Part shown: positions 1 through 9,483 of the stretch, piece by piece
Layout: each line of letters opens with the position of its first letter
Numbering within the stretch: position 1 is the first letter of the stretch
From: Arabidopsis thaliana
Taxonomy: Eukaryota; Streptophyta; Magnoliopsida; Brassicales; Brassicaceae
NCBI RefSeq assembly: GCF_000001735.4
Contig: NC_003070.9
Span: forward strand, 27,513,971-27,577,970
DNA length: 64,000 bases
Reading direction: 5' to 3'
Notes under the pieces: generated by a model
The model's database searches: none
Told to the model about the DNA's origin: nothing
What the model saw: only the letters and a program-made list of their open reading frames with translations
Made by a program: the position numbers and the translations under genes

Positions 1-813
1 GCAAAATGATGACTACATATCAAATCCATGATCTAAAGGAACTATGAGCAAGCAGATCAATGTAGGAAGAAACTAACACAAACCTAATCATTGTAGTTTT
101 CCCCACACCTGGAGGACCAATAAGCAACAATGAGTTCCCATCTTGAACAAGATCACGCAGCAAATTAGCGCTTCCTCTAACAGATCGACCAACACGGCAA
201 GTTAATCCAATAATTTCTCCTTTCCGATTCCTTATCGCACTAATCCGATGCAACGTCCGGCTGATTCCAGCTCGATTATCATTAGTAAACTCACCAACCT
301 GAGCAGTTTCATGGTCTTATTAAGCATCTATTATATAGATGTTTCATCAGACGAAAATATCACCAGAGAAGAACACTTACCAACCTGAGAAACAGCGAAT
401 TCCAGATCTTTAACTCTAACAGCATCGTCGGAGATAACAAAGTCACCTGAAGGGAATCGCGCCAGAGGTTTACGACCTAAATCCAACACTATCTCTATGA
501 GTTCACTAATTTCAGGGTGCTCCTTCAGTGTCTGGCGTATCTCCTCCGGTACGAGCGCCAATAGACGACGTAATTCGTCATCGAAGTGGTCCTCGTCTTC
601 TAATTCCGGAACTGCGACTGAAGACGGAGATGCCGAAATAGCAACAACTCCATGTGAAGAAGACAAAGAGGAAGAATTCGACAGGAGAAGGAACTTAGTG
701 TGGAAGAGTTGGTGAAAGAGAATAGACGATCGACTTTGGAGCTTGAGGATTCTTCGTTCATGGCTCAAGAGCGTTAATGGAGGAACATGATTACTCAATG
801 ATAAGCTCAGCAT
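1..813 (-). CDS. Plastid ycf45-like P-loop ATPase, 5' part (runs off window)
   Basis: This is the N-terminal part of a nucleotide-binding protein; the rest lies beyond base 1. Exon 1 runs from the ATG at 813 to about 383 and opens with a Ser/Leu-rich, acid-poor leader like a chloroplast transit peptide. An acidic stretch (ELEDEDHFDDELRRLL) follows. The next exon, from about 317 to 86, carries NRKGEIIGLTCRVGRSVRG and then the Walker A motif GPPGVGKTT near bases 95-125. A donor follows at about 85. This order matches the ycf45/SPD1-type AAA+ family, whose members carry ssDNA-binding R3H or related C-terminal regions; that part is not visible here. From memory this is At1g73170, a paralogue of SPD1 (At3g10420), which acts in plastid development. 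The junction between the first two exons is uncertain, because a duplicated CAGGTTGGT offers more than one splice choice. Confidence 0.75.
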
Positions 814-976
814 ATTCCTCGCTTGATTTTTTTTTTTGGTTTTGAGATTTTAAATAGGAGCCGTTTGCCAACCACGTGGACGAATCATCACGAGACACGT
901 CAGCGACAAATTCTTAAAATTTATGCCACCAAGGTTTTTTTTAATATTAAGTAGAGTAGCAATTATGTCTTCATCA

Positions 977-2681
977 TACAAAGCCAGGAACATCTTATTG
1001 CATGGGATCGTGTGTGCTTGCCAAAACAGGATGGAGGGTTAGGCATCTGGTGCTCTACACAGATGAATACGGCTCTTCTCTCGAAAATTGGGTGGCGTTT
1101 ACTTCATGATGATGTGAGTCTATGGTCGAAAATCTTGAGAAGCAAGTACCGTGTCGGTGATATTCATAACAGAGCGTGGATGGTGTCTAAAGGTACATGG
1201 TCTTCTACATGGAGGAGCGTTGTCGTGGGTCTGAAGGAGGTGGTTTTCTCGGGTTTGAGCTGGGTTCTAGGGGATGGTGTTGATATCCTCTTCTGGAAAG
1301 ATAGGTGGATGTCGCAGACCCCGTTATGTGAGGTGGTAACATGCGAATTACCGGCGAACTGGGAGGCGGTTAAAGTTGTGGATGTTTGGAGAGATGGAGT
1401 GGGCTGGGATTTACAGAGGCTTACGCCGTATATCACAGAAGGTATGAAGCTCAAGTTACTATCTTTGGTGGTGGATAATGTGACAGGGGCTAGGGATCGT
1501 TTGTCTTGGGGAGGGTGTTCCAATGGTAAATTTACAGTCAAGTCAGCTTATTCTTTTTTAAGCTTGGACTGGAGTTCGAAGCAGCAGATGGCGCGTTTTT
1601 TCTCTAGAATTTGGCGTGTTGTAGCTCATGAAAGAGTTCGAGTGTTCATATGGTTGGCTGCAAATCAGGTGTTGATGACGAATGTTGAGAGACACAGACG
1701 GCACTTATGTGATTCGAGCTTATGTTCAGTATGCAAGAGTGGGGAGGAGACAATTCTACACATTTTACGGGACTGTCCGGCGATGGCGGGAATTTGGACC
1801 CGCTTGTTACCAGCACGGAGACTCTCTTCTTTCTTTTCGAAATCGCTGTTAGAATGGATCTATGCAAATTTAGGAGAGGAGATAGAGATTAATGGTTGTC
1901 CATGGGCGGTCACTTTTTCGCAGGCCATATGGTGGGGGTGGAAATGGCGTTGCGGTAACATCTTTGGCGAGAACAGGAAGTGTCGGGATCGGGTTCGTTT
2001 TATTAAGGATCGTGCGTTGGATGTTTAGAAGGCGCATGTGCACAAAATGGGAGTGACGACGCGGACAGCTAGGGAGGAGAGATTGATTGCGTGGTCTCCG
2101 CCAAGGGTGGGTTGGTTTAAGCTCAATACTGATGGGGCTTCGCGTGGTAACCCGGGACTAGCTACAGTAGGTGGAGTAGTTCGAGACGGGGATGGAAATT
2201 GGTGTTATGGGTTTTCGTTGAATATTGGGATTTGTTCGGCTCCGCTTGCGGAACTATGGGGAGCATATTACGGTTTAAATATCGCTTGGGAGCGCGGTGT
2301 CACACAGTTGGAGATGGAGATTGATTCGGAGATGGTAGTGGGTTTTCTTCGGACAGGGATTGATGATTCGCATCCGCTGTCCTTCCTGGTGCGGTTGTGC
2401 CATGGCTTACTTTCAAAGGACTGGTCAGTCCGGATTTCGCATGTTTATAGAGAAGCTAATCATCTCGCGGATGGGTTAGCTAACTATGCTTTTCTTTTAC
2501 CGTTAGGTTTTCATTTGTTTAATTCTACTCCAGATAGTGTTATGTCGATTGTTCACGACAATGTAGCGGGGTCTGCGTACCCCCGGAACGTTCAAGTGTA
2601 ATTTTTTTTAGTTTTTCAGTTTTAATAAAAATGGGGGTTCGCCCCCCTCTTCTACCAAAAAAAAATACAAAGCCAGGAACA
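977..2681 (+). mobile_element. 5'-truncated LINE retrotransposon with 16-bp target-site duplications
   Basis: The body is about 993-2665 on the plus strand. Its 5' end is cut inside the reverse-transcriptase tail, so the endonuclease and RT core are missing. It ends in a G/C-rich stem (gggggttcgcccccc) and a short poly-A at about 2657-2665. The sequence TACAAAGCCAGGAACA occurs at 977-992 and again at 2666-2681 with no mismatch, which is a target-site duplication made by target-primed insertion. The perfect duplication suggests a fairly young event. The element lies tail-to-tail with the BONSAI/APC13 gene, whose stop codon is only about 70 bp from the duplication. This agrees with the published description of BONSAI as flanked by a LINE in the Columbia accession. 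Confidence 0.93.
1012..2601 (+). pseudogene. LINE ORF2 remnant: RT tail, zf-RVT and RNase H, split by an in-frame TAG
   Basis: The reading frame holds the C-terminal end of a plant non-LTR reverse transcriptase (PKQDGGLGIW motif at the start). A zf-RVT zinc-binding segment follows, with its CSVCKSGEETILHILRDCP Cys/His pattern near 1717-1776. The RNase H domain at about 2104-2500 keeps the D (NTDGASRGNPG), E (ELWGAYYGL), D (IDSEM) and D (ANHLADGLAN) positions. A TAG at 2026-2028 interrupts the frame between the zinc segment and RNase H; the frame is otherwise unchanged on both sides. With the 5' truncation, the copy cannot make a working ORF2 product. It is treated as a dead retrotransposon fragment. 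Confidence 0.9.
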
Positions 2682-2750
2682 GTTTTGGTTTTGATCATAC
2701 ACAACGAGAAACAAGACTTGTAAGAATTTTCCATTGTACTTAAGAGGCTA

Positions 2751-3382
2751 TTACTGTGTATCAAGAGCTAGATCACGCCAAGTTTCAGCATCTGCTTGCT
2801 GAGTTTCCTGATCTGAAACAATCACAATGTGAGGGATTATATTAGTCAAGCTGCTTATATGAAGATTCATAGGTATCTTGGAAGTGAAAGTTGTTAAATC
2901 TCAGAAACCCTCTGAAACAAAGCTCAAATTTGAGCTTTACTATGTTTGAAACATACACAAAAAGTGACGTATGTGTCTCCATTACTTTCCTTATGACATT
3001 TCAAGGTCTCAATATGGGTGTTTAACATCTTGGATCAGAAATGCATCACCAGTGTGGATTCACAGCTAGCAGTTTTAAGAAAAGACTATATTCCAAAGAA
3101 TTTAGACCTTAAGAATCATAAAGCTATGTAAACTGTAAAGCAAAGCAAAGAAAAAAACAAAGAGCCATACTGGTTTCTTCAGTATCATCAGTTTTAACAG
3201 CAAGCACTGGAGGCAATGGAAGATCTGCAACAATAATCTCTTATGAAATAGAAAATAGGAGAAACACAATGATCTTGAGGTATAATGTAGGAGGAAAAAG
3301 GGTTACCATCATCAGGCAAAGTGTCCCTCATCCACTCTTCGTCCACAATGTCTATAAGCATACCAAGACTTACTTCCGCCAT
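2751..3382 (-). CDS. BNS: APC13 subunit of the anaphase-promoting complex (BONSAI)
   Basis: This tiny three-exon gene encodes 63 residues: coding exons 3307-3382, 3171-3224 and 2751-2812, total 192 bases with the stop. All junctions are GT-AG and stay in frame. The product starts [20 protein letters not shown], continues with the conserved LPDD..LPLPPV segment, and ends in an acidic tail with [12 protein letters not shown]. That pattern is APC13/SWM1, a small stabilising subunit of the anaphase-promoting ubiquitin ligase, which drives cell-cycle progression. The locus corresponds to BONSAI (At1g73177 from memory), known for progressive DNA hypermethylation in ddm1 mutants, which is linked to the adjacent LINE. 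A long 5' leader reaches back toward about 3880, where the divergent eIF2A gene begins, so the two probably share a bidirectional promoter. Confidence 0.92.
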
Positions 3383-3639
3383 ATTCGAAAAACTGGAGCT
3401 TGGAAATCCCACAAATTACTGATGAAATCATCCAATAAGTAAACATATATACAAATATCAGACAAATGGTGAAGAAATTTGGATTGTTGAAGTAAAAAGT
3501 CAATTTCTTTACAATAGGAAAACATTGAACAGAATTGGGACTTCTGATATCCAAAATTTTGAATTTTGAGAAAGTGACAGTATATAACAGACAGAATAAA
3601 GCTCAATAACCTATATATGAATATCTAAAACAATCTACA

Positions 3640-4364
3640 GGTAGTTTCGCCGGAGATTATGAAAAAGAGAGTAGGGATTCATTGAGAAATTACGTCGAGC
3701 AGTTGGTGAACTATCTAGTAAAGAGACCAAATACGAAATCGTACCACAACTCAAAGCCGACTCTTTATAAACAGATATGATTCTCTAAGGAAAAAAACCT
3801 AATTTGAATCGAATTAGCAAGAGATTCACCTGGTAGAAACAATGCAGCCGTACTCCACACAGAGAACTAAAAACCTCTAGCTTATAAAAAAAGCTGATTT
3901 TTTTTCTCTTTGGTTATAAATATACAGTAACCTTCTGGTTTACCTAGAGTATTCAAAAGGCTGATGAAATTTAAGTTAGGGTATCTCTTTATACGGTTCA
4001 GAGCTTAAGCCGGCCACTACAGCGACCGACTTCTCTCGCCGTCGATTACCGGATCGTCTCCGTTATTGCGTGCTTCATTTAGGTGCTTTCTTCTTCTTCT
4101 TCTCCAGTTTCAGATTTTCCTGTTCTTGCATTTCACCTTTGAGAAATTGTGATATAAAAGTTGTTTACTTTACTTCAATCCAGTAAAGTAATTTGGTGAT
4201 TATCGTTTCCTCTACCGCGATCACTGTGTAATTGATGATGAGGGTTTTATACGTTCAGTACAAATTTGAGAGCTTTTATGTTGACTTCAATTTGTAACCA
4301 GTGTATCAATTCTGGGATTTTAATTTTCATCATTGCATTATATATTAGGTGTATCAAGTAAGCA
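3640..4364. promoter_or_regulatory. Shared divergent promoter/leader region of BONSAI and eIF2A
   Basis: The stretch separates the ATGs of two divergent genes (3382 minus, 4365 plus). It contains a CT-rich leader (cttcttcttcttctcc, about 4087-4104) typical of Arabidopsis 5' UTRs and a GT donor-like site consistent with a leader intron. I see no clear TATA box in the middle. Bidirectional use is inferred from geometry only. Confidence 0.5.
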
Positions 4365-7300
4365 ATGAGTTCTTCACCGTCGTTGGAGATTTTAGGTACA
4401 TATCTCTGAAACTCAATTTCATTCTTCGAGTTATGTTTAAATGTCTCTCTCTTATCTAAAGTCGCTTTTCTGTGTAGTTAGAGAAGCTGAAGGCTTCACT
4501 GTGTGGAATGGTCCTCCATTTACTAATGGCCAGCCCACTCTCAAGCTTGAACGAGTTTCATGCTCTAACACGAAGTTCAGTGTTGATGGATCGAAGTTAA
4601 TGGCGATGAAATCTGATGGAGTTATTAGTATCTATGATGCCACCAGCTTGACAGAAGTGCGGTCATTCACTATAGCAAATGTTACAGCTGCTGAGCTATC
4701 TCCATGTGGGACTTATCTTCAGACTTTTCAAAAACCCACTACTCCCCAAGAGAAGAATGTCTCCATTTGGAATACTGAGACAGGGGATCTAGCACACAGT
4801 CATTACCAAAAATCCATTACTAAAGCCTCATGGTAAGCAGGTCTCAGTGCTTTATTGGCATCATATATGATGCATCAATTATAGATAGTCCTTGTGCTTA
4901 TTATGCTGCTTTTATAATAACGAGTGTTTCTGTGGTTGCTCTATAGGCCATCAATTCGCTTCTGTCCTGATGAATCTTCTGCGTGCCGGTTAGCTACAAA
5001 TGAGGTCCAATTCTTTGACCCGAAAGATTTCTCGAAAGGAATAACATCCCGGATCAGAGTTCCTGGGATTGCTGCATTTGAGCTTTCTAAAACGCCAGCT
5101 TCCCATGTTGCTGTGTTTGTTCCAGAATCAAAGGTACTTTTCACTGCTTGGGCTATCGCATTATACTTTTGAATAGCAAAAAAAGACATCTTTTCTTCTA
5201 TATGTTAAATCTGTTGCAGTCTTCTCTCTCACAAAGTAGTCTATTTTCATTCCTGAAGTTGCAGAACATCATGTGTATAAATGTTTCCTCTATAGACAAG
5301 CAACTCTAACATGTTAATTCATTCATATATAGGGGAGTCCAGGCAGTGTCCAGATTTTTGGATGTGGGGAAGAATTGCAGAGCCAGCCAAGTGCTCGACG
5401 TAGCTTTTTCCGATGTTCCTCTGTGCAGTTTAGTTGGAACCATGGTTCCACTGGACTCCTAGTGGTTGTACAATCAGATGTTGACAAGACCAACCAAAGT
5501 TACTATGGGGAAACGAAGCTACACTACCTTACAATAGACGGCACACATGAGGGCCTTGTTCCATTACGTAAGTCCTAAGCTTTATGTATCTGCTGTTGTG
5601 ATTGTTGGTTGTACTGACTCTTTGGTGCTTTAACAGGTAAAGAAGGACCAGTTCATGATGTTCAGTGGTCCTTTTCGGGTTCAGAGTTTGCTGTTGTATA
5701 TGGCTGTATCCTTTTTCCATCAGCTATAACGACTTATCTCTACGAGTTCATTTAGGAATAATGTTTTTTCATTGACATGTTAATATCATTGTGTTCTTGT
5801 TAAGATGTTATTTCGATTTGGATCTATATACTCCTTCTGGCATTGCTTTCCCTCAACTCCGACTTCAGTTATGCCTGCTTGTGTGACAATCTTTGACAAG
5901 AATTGTAAACCATTGATGGAACTTGGCGAAGGTCCTTATAACACTCTTCGATGGAACCCAAAAGGGAGAGGTATGATGCTTTTCTTCATCCCTGTTTTCT
6001 GTTGTCCTCTCGTTTTTGTTTCTTCTTAAACAGAGGATTTCTGTACATACCTGTTTTTGTAACTTTCAATCGATGTTCCACAGTTTTATGTGTGGCTGGA
6101 TTCGGTAACTTGCCTGGTGATATGGTAAATAACGATCCCTTGTGTTGTTCATATTTTTCAGTTCTCGGGTGACAATAAGTCAGCAATTGACATTCTAAAC
6201 GATTCTTTCTAAATGGTTATATTTCAGGCCTTCTGGGATGTTGTAAATAAGAAGCAGCTAGGAAGTAATAAAGCCGAGTGGTCTGTGACAAGTGAATGGT
6301 CTCCAGACGGGCGTTATTTCTTGACTGCCTCAACAGCACCAAGACGTCAAATTGACAATGGGTATGTTAATACTTCTTCCCTCATAATTGAGTGATACAA
6401 TGAGTACTATGCATCGTGCATCAATTGTTTGTTTTCATACCCGCCTATTTTAATCCATCACTTTTGACTTATGAACCAACCAGTCAGAGATGGTATTATT
6501 CTTTTTTTCTCCTTGGTTTAAAGTTGTGTTCTATATCTTTCGTCTTTGTCCTGACTGAAGGATGAAAATCTTCAACTACGACGGAAAGCGTTATTATAAG
6601 AAGATGTTTGAGAGGCTGTATCAGGTATGTGTCTCTTAAACAGCTTTGAAAAGCATACATTGATTATTATAATTGTCTTACTGGAGTGCTATGATTTTTA
6701 CCTGCAGGCTGAATGGAAACCAGAGTCTCCAGAGAGGTTCGGTGACATCAGTGAACTTATCAAGTCAGTTGAATCATTGAAACTCGGCGAGGGCAAATCG
6801 CAAGGTCGGAAATTCTTGGTTCAAATGCTTGAAACTGTCTCTAATTATGAGATATTTTTGTTAACTTATCATGTTCTTAACCAATTTCTACTTATCTATC
6901 TTAGGACAAGGATCAGCTCAGAAGAAAACTATTGCCCCCAATCCTATTGCACAGAAACCGGCCGCATATCGACCTCCGCATGCTAAGCATGCAGCTGCTG
7001 TTCAAGCCGAGGTAACTCAACAACTTTTCAATAATCACCCGTGATATCAAATTACTAATTATTAACCATACAGTCATGATTCTGTCTCATACTTGAAACA
7101 AAAAACGAAAATAACTCAAGTTTCTCTCAATGAGCCCTTAAATATGCGTGTCCATAACCATATGGCCTTAAATATACACTGCTACTACCGTTTTCGATTG
7201 AACATTTGGCATCACATATCATTATGTCTCTGATAGTTTTTATTATTTGAAATTGCAGTTACTTGGAATAAGCACAACAGGGTAAGTCTCTATCTTGTAA

Positions 7301-7462
7301 TACATACATAAATCTCAAAAACTGTCGCTCTTATGTTGATGGAGACTCCTCTGGTGTTAATACAGAGAGATGAGCAAGAACGCTCTTAAAAACAAGAAGA
7401 AGAGGGAGAATAAGAAAGCGGCTGCGGCTGCGGCTGCTGCTTCTGGATCTAACAACGCCTGA
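4365..7462 (+). CDS. eIF2A-family translation initiation factor (WD-type beta-propeller)
   Basis: Thirteen coding exons can be placed with GT-AG borders and a continuous frame: 4365-4395, 4478-4832, 4947-5133, 5333-5567, 5637-5705, 5869-5970, 6084-6124, 6228-6361, 6561-6624, 6708-6804, 6905-7011, 7259-7281 and 7366-7462. Together they give 513 residues. The N-terminal two thirds reads as the eIF2A propeller: VREAEGFTVWNGPPF, SVWNTETG-type strands, VQWSFSGSEFAVVYGFMPA, FGNLPGDMAFWDV and SEWSPDGRYFLTAST. The C-terminus is a basic/Ala-rich helix (NKKKRENKKAAAAAAAASG). eIF2A delivers initiator tRNA to 40S subunits in a GTP-independent, non-canonical way; the factor is cytosolic. From memory it is At1g73180. 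The donor of exon 10 (CAAG|GTCGG) is weak but needed for the frame. Confidence 0.9.
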
Positions 7463-8184
7463 TTGAAGAAATCACACTCCGATATCAAATTCAATGGAGA
7501 TCACAGTTTTGAAATTCATTTGATGGTAATAAAGATTCTATAGAAGACAGAAAACATTATGTAAACAGTTGTTTTTTTTTTGTCAAACATTTTTGTTGTC
7601 AGTTACCCGCCAAAATCATTTGAAGCCTAAGAAGAAAGAAGCCGAAATTTTACCAGGTTAAAAGTGAAAATCATTTGTCACATGTTATGCTTGAACTAAG
7701 AAATAATTATTGACTTGCAGAATTATCAAACGATCAAATCATAAAGAACATATTACAATTTCATTAACTTCCGATTAATCTGCCGTGAAACCGTGCAATC
7801 TCACAGTTTTCCCAACTCTAGAAGGTTCATATGCTTGTTTATCTACTTGGCACACATGCATGCTTAGTCAACACAACACATACACATACATAAACACGTA
7901 CACGAGGACATGTATTATATATCCCGAACCTAATAAGGTTCGTCCAAAAATAACTCACCAAGAGAAGATAAGAAAGCAGCACGAACACCAACTCTTAAGG
8001 AAAACATCTAAGTTATGGTTAAGTAATTGCATGCAATTTAAAGCTACGTGTCCAGCTTAAGACACTCAAGTCTCACATCTGTCCCTTTTTACTTCGACTT
8101 CGCTTCTTTTGGTTTCTTTTAAACTCTCTCTATCTCTCTCTTTCTTCTTCACACTTTGTTGTTAATTTCAAGTGTTTGATCATA
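7463..8184. promoter_or_regulatory. Seed-type promoter of TIP3;1 with RY and ABRE elements
   Basis: Within 350 bp of the TIP3;1 start are two RY-type motifs, CATGCATGC at 7855-7863 and TGCATGCA at 8028-8035, and an ABRE-like TACGTGTC at 8045-8052. RY elements are bound by the B3 factors ABI3, FUS3 and LEC2, and ABREs by bZIP factors such as ABI5. The combination fits the known seed-maturation expression of alpha-TIP. A CT-rich leader (about 8125-8150) precedes the ATG. The first part of the stretch is the 3' UTR of the upstream eIF2A gene. Confidence 0.7.
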
Positions 8185-9201
8185 ATGGCAACATCAGCTC
8201 GTAGAGCATACGGTTTCGGTAGAGCCGATGAGGCTACACACCCTGACTCCATTAGAGCAACTTTAGCTGAGTTTCTCTCCACTTTTGTCTTCGTCTTTGC
8301 AGCTGAAGGCTCTATCCTCTCTCTCGGTTCGTACAAGCACCGTTCTGACTCTAATACTTGAGTCTTTGCATATGTGATATGACTTCAGACTTCTGACTTT
8401 TTTTTTCTTCTCCTTAGATAAGTTGTATTGGGAACATGCGGCTCATGCGGGGACAAACACACCAGGAGGGCTGATTTTAGTAGCGTTGGCTCATGCGTTT
8501 GCTCTGTTTGCTGCTGTTTCAGCAGCCATTAATGTCTCCGGCGGACACGTTAACCCGGCAGTCACTTTTGGTGCTCTTGTTGGAGGCAGAGTTACAGCGA
8601 TCCGCGCCATCTACTACTGGATCGCTCAGCTTCTTGGAGCCATCCTCGCTTGTCTCTTGTTAAGGCTCACAACAAACGGCATGGTAACACTAGTCAACTT
8701 CATATATATCTAGCTAGTACTTAGTGTTGCAATGCTTTTTAAGATGGAACCTACCATATTAATATAGGGTATATGACTTAAAAAGAGTTTGTGTTCATGC
8801 AGAGACCAGTTGGTTTCCGTCTAGCATCAGGTGTTGGAGCGGTTAATGGACTTGTATTAGAGATCATTTTAACATTTGGCTTAGTCTACGTAGTGTATTC
8901 CACTTTGATTGATCCAAAACGTGGAAGCCTCGGGATCATAGCACCGCTTGCAATCGGACTCATAGTTGGGGCAAACATCTTAGTAGGTGGACCATTTTCT
9001 GGTGCTTCGATGAATCCAGCTAGAGCTTTTGGTCCAGCGTTGGTGGGATGGAGATGGCATGACCACTGGATCTATTGGGTCGGACCATTCATCGGTAGTG
9101 CTTTAGCCGCCCTTATATATGAGTACATGGTCATACCCACCGAACCACCTACCCACCACGCACATGGTGTACACCAGCCCTTGGCCCCTGAAGATTACTA
9201 G
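8185..9201 (+). CDS. TIP3;1: Tonoplast intrinsic protein TIP3;1 (alpha-TIP aquaporin)
   Basis: Three exons (8185-8326, 8418-8683, 8803-9201) encode 268 residues, the usual TIP length. Six membrane helices and both aquaporin half-helix motifs are present: [10 protein letters not shown] in the first half and [10 protein letters not shown] in the second. The N-terminus [20 protein letters not shown] carries the Ser/Arg-rich region typical of the seed isoform, and the C-terminus ends in a His/Pro-rich tail ([18 protein letters not shown]). The protein forms water channels in the membrane of protein storage vacuoles during seed maturation and early germination. RY and ABRE motifs lie just upstream. 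It corresponds to At1g73190 from memory, and nothing in it looks broken. Confidence 0.96.
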
Positions 9202-9483
9202 ATGGAACTTTCCTCATGTCACCACTGCTTTTGTTCGTTGTTCAAGCTCTCTTTGTCTGTATGATGAGATCACTTGCATAGATACTTTTTTTCTTATGCT
9301 ACTCTTATGTTGTAATAATAAAAAATAAAGAACGATTTCGCAATGCTCGATATCTTTTTACCAAACATGAATACAAGTACCAATACCTATACTCTAATCT
9401 ATTGACTTTCTTCTGTCTATCAGTTTTGTGTTCGTCTGAAACCTGAAAAAGAAAGAAAGAAGCTTCTTCTCCTTGTTATTGTG

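Noticed and set aside
1164-1541. Minus-strand open frame inside the LINE
   Set aside because: It is the antisense shadow of the RT/zf-RVT frame, with no family features.
7785-8060. 91-codon frame upstream of TIP3;1
   Set aside because: It lies in the promoter region containing RY and ABRE words; composition is unlike protein and no motif is seen.
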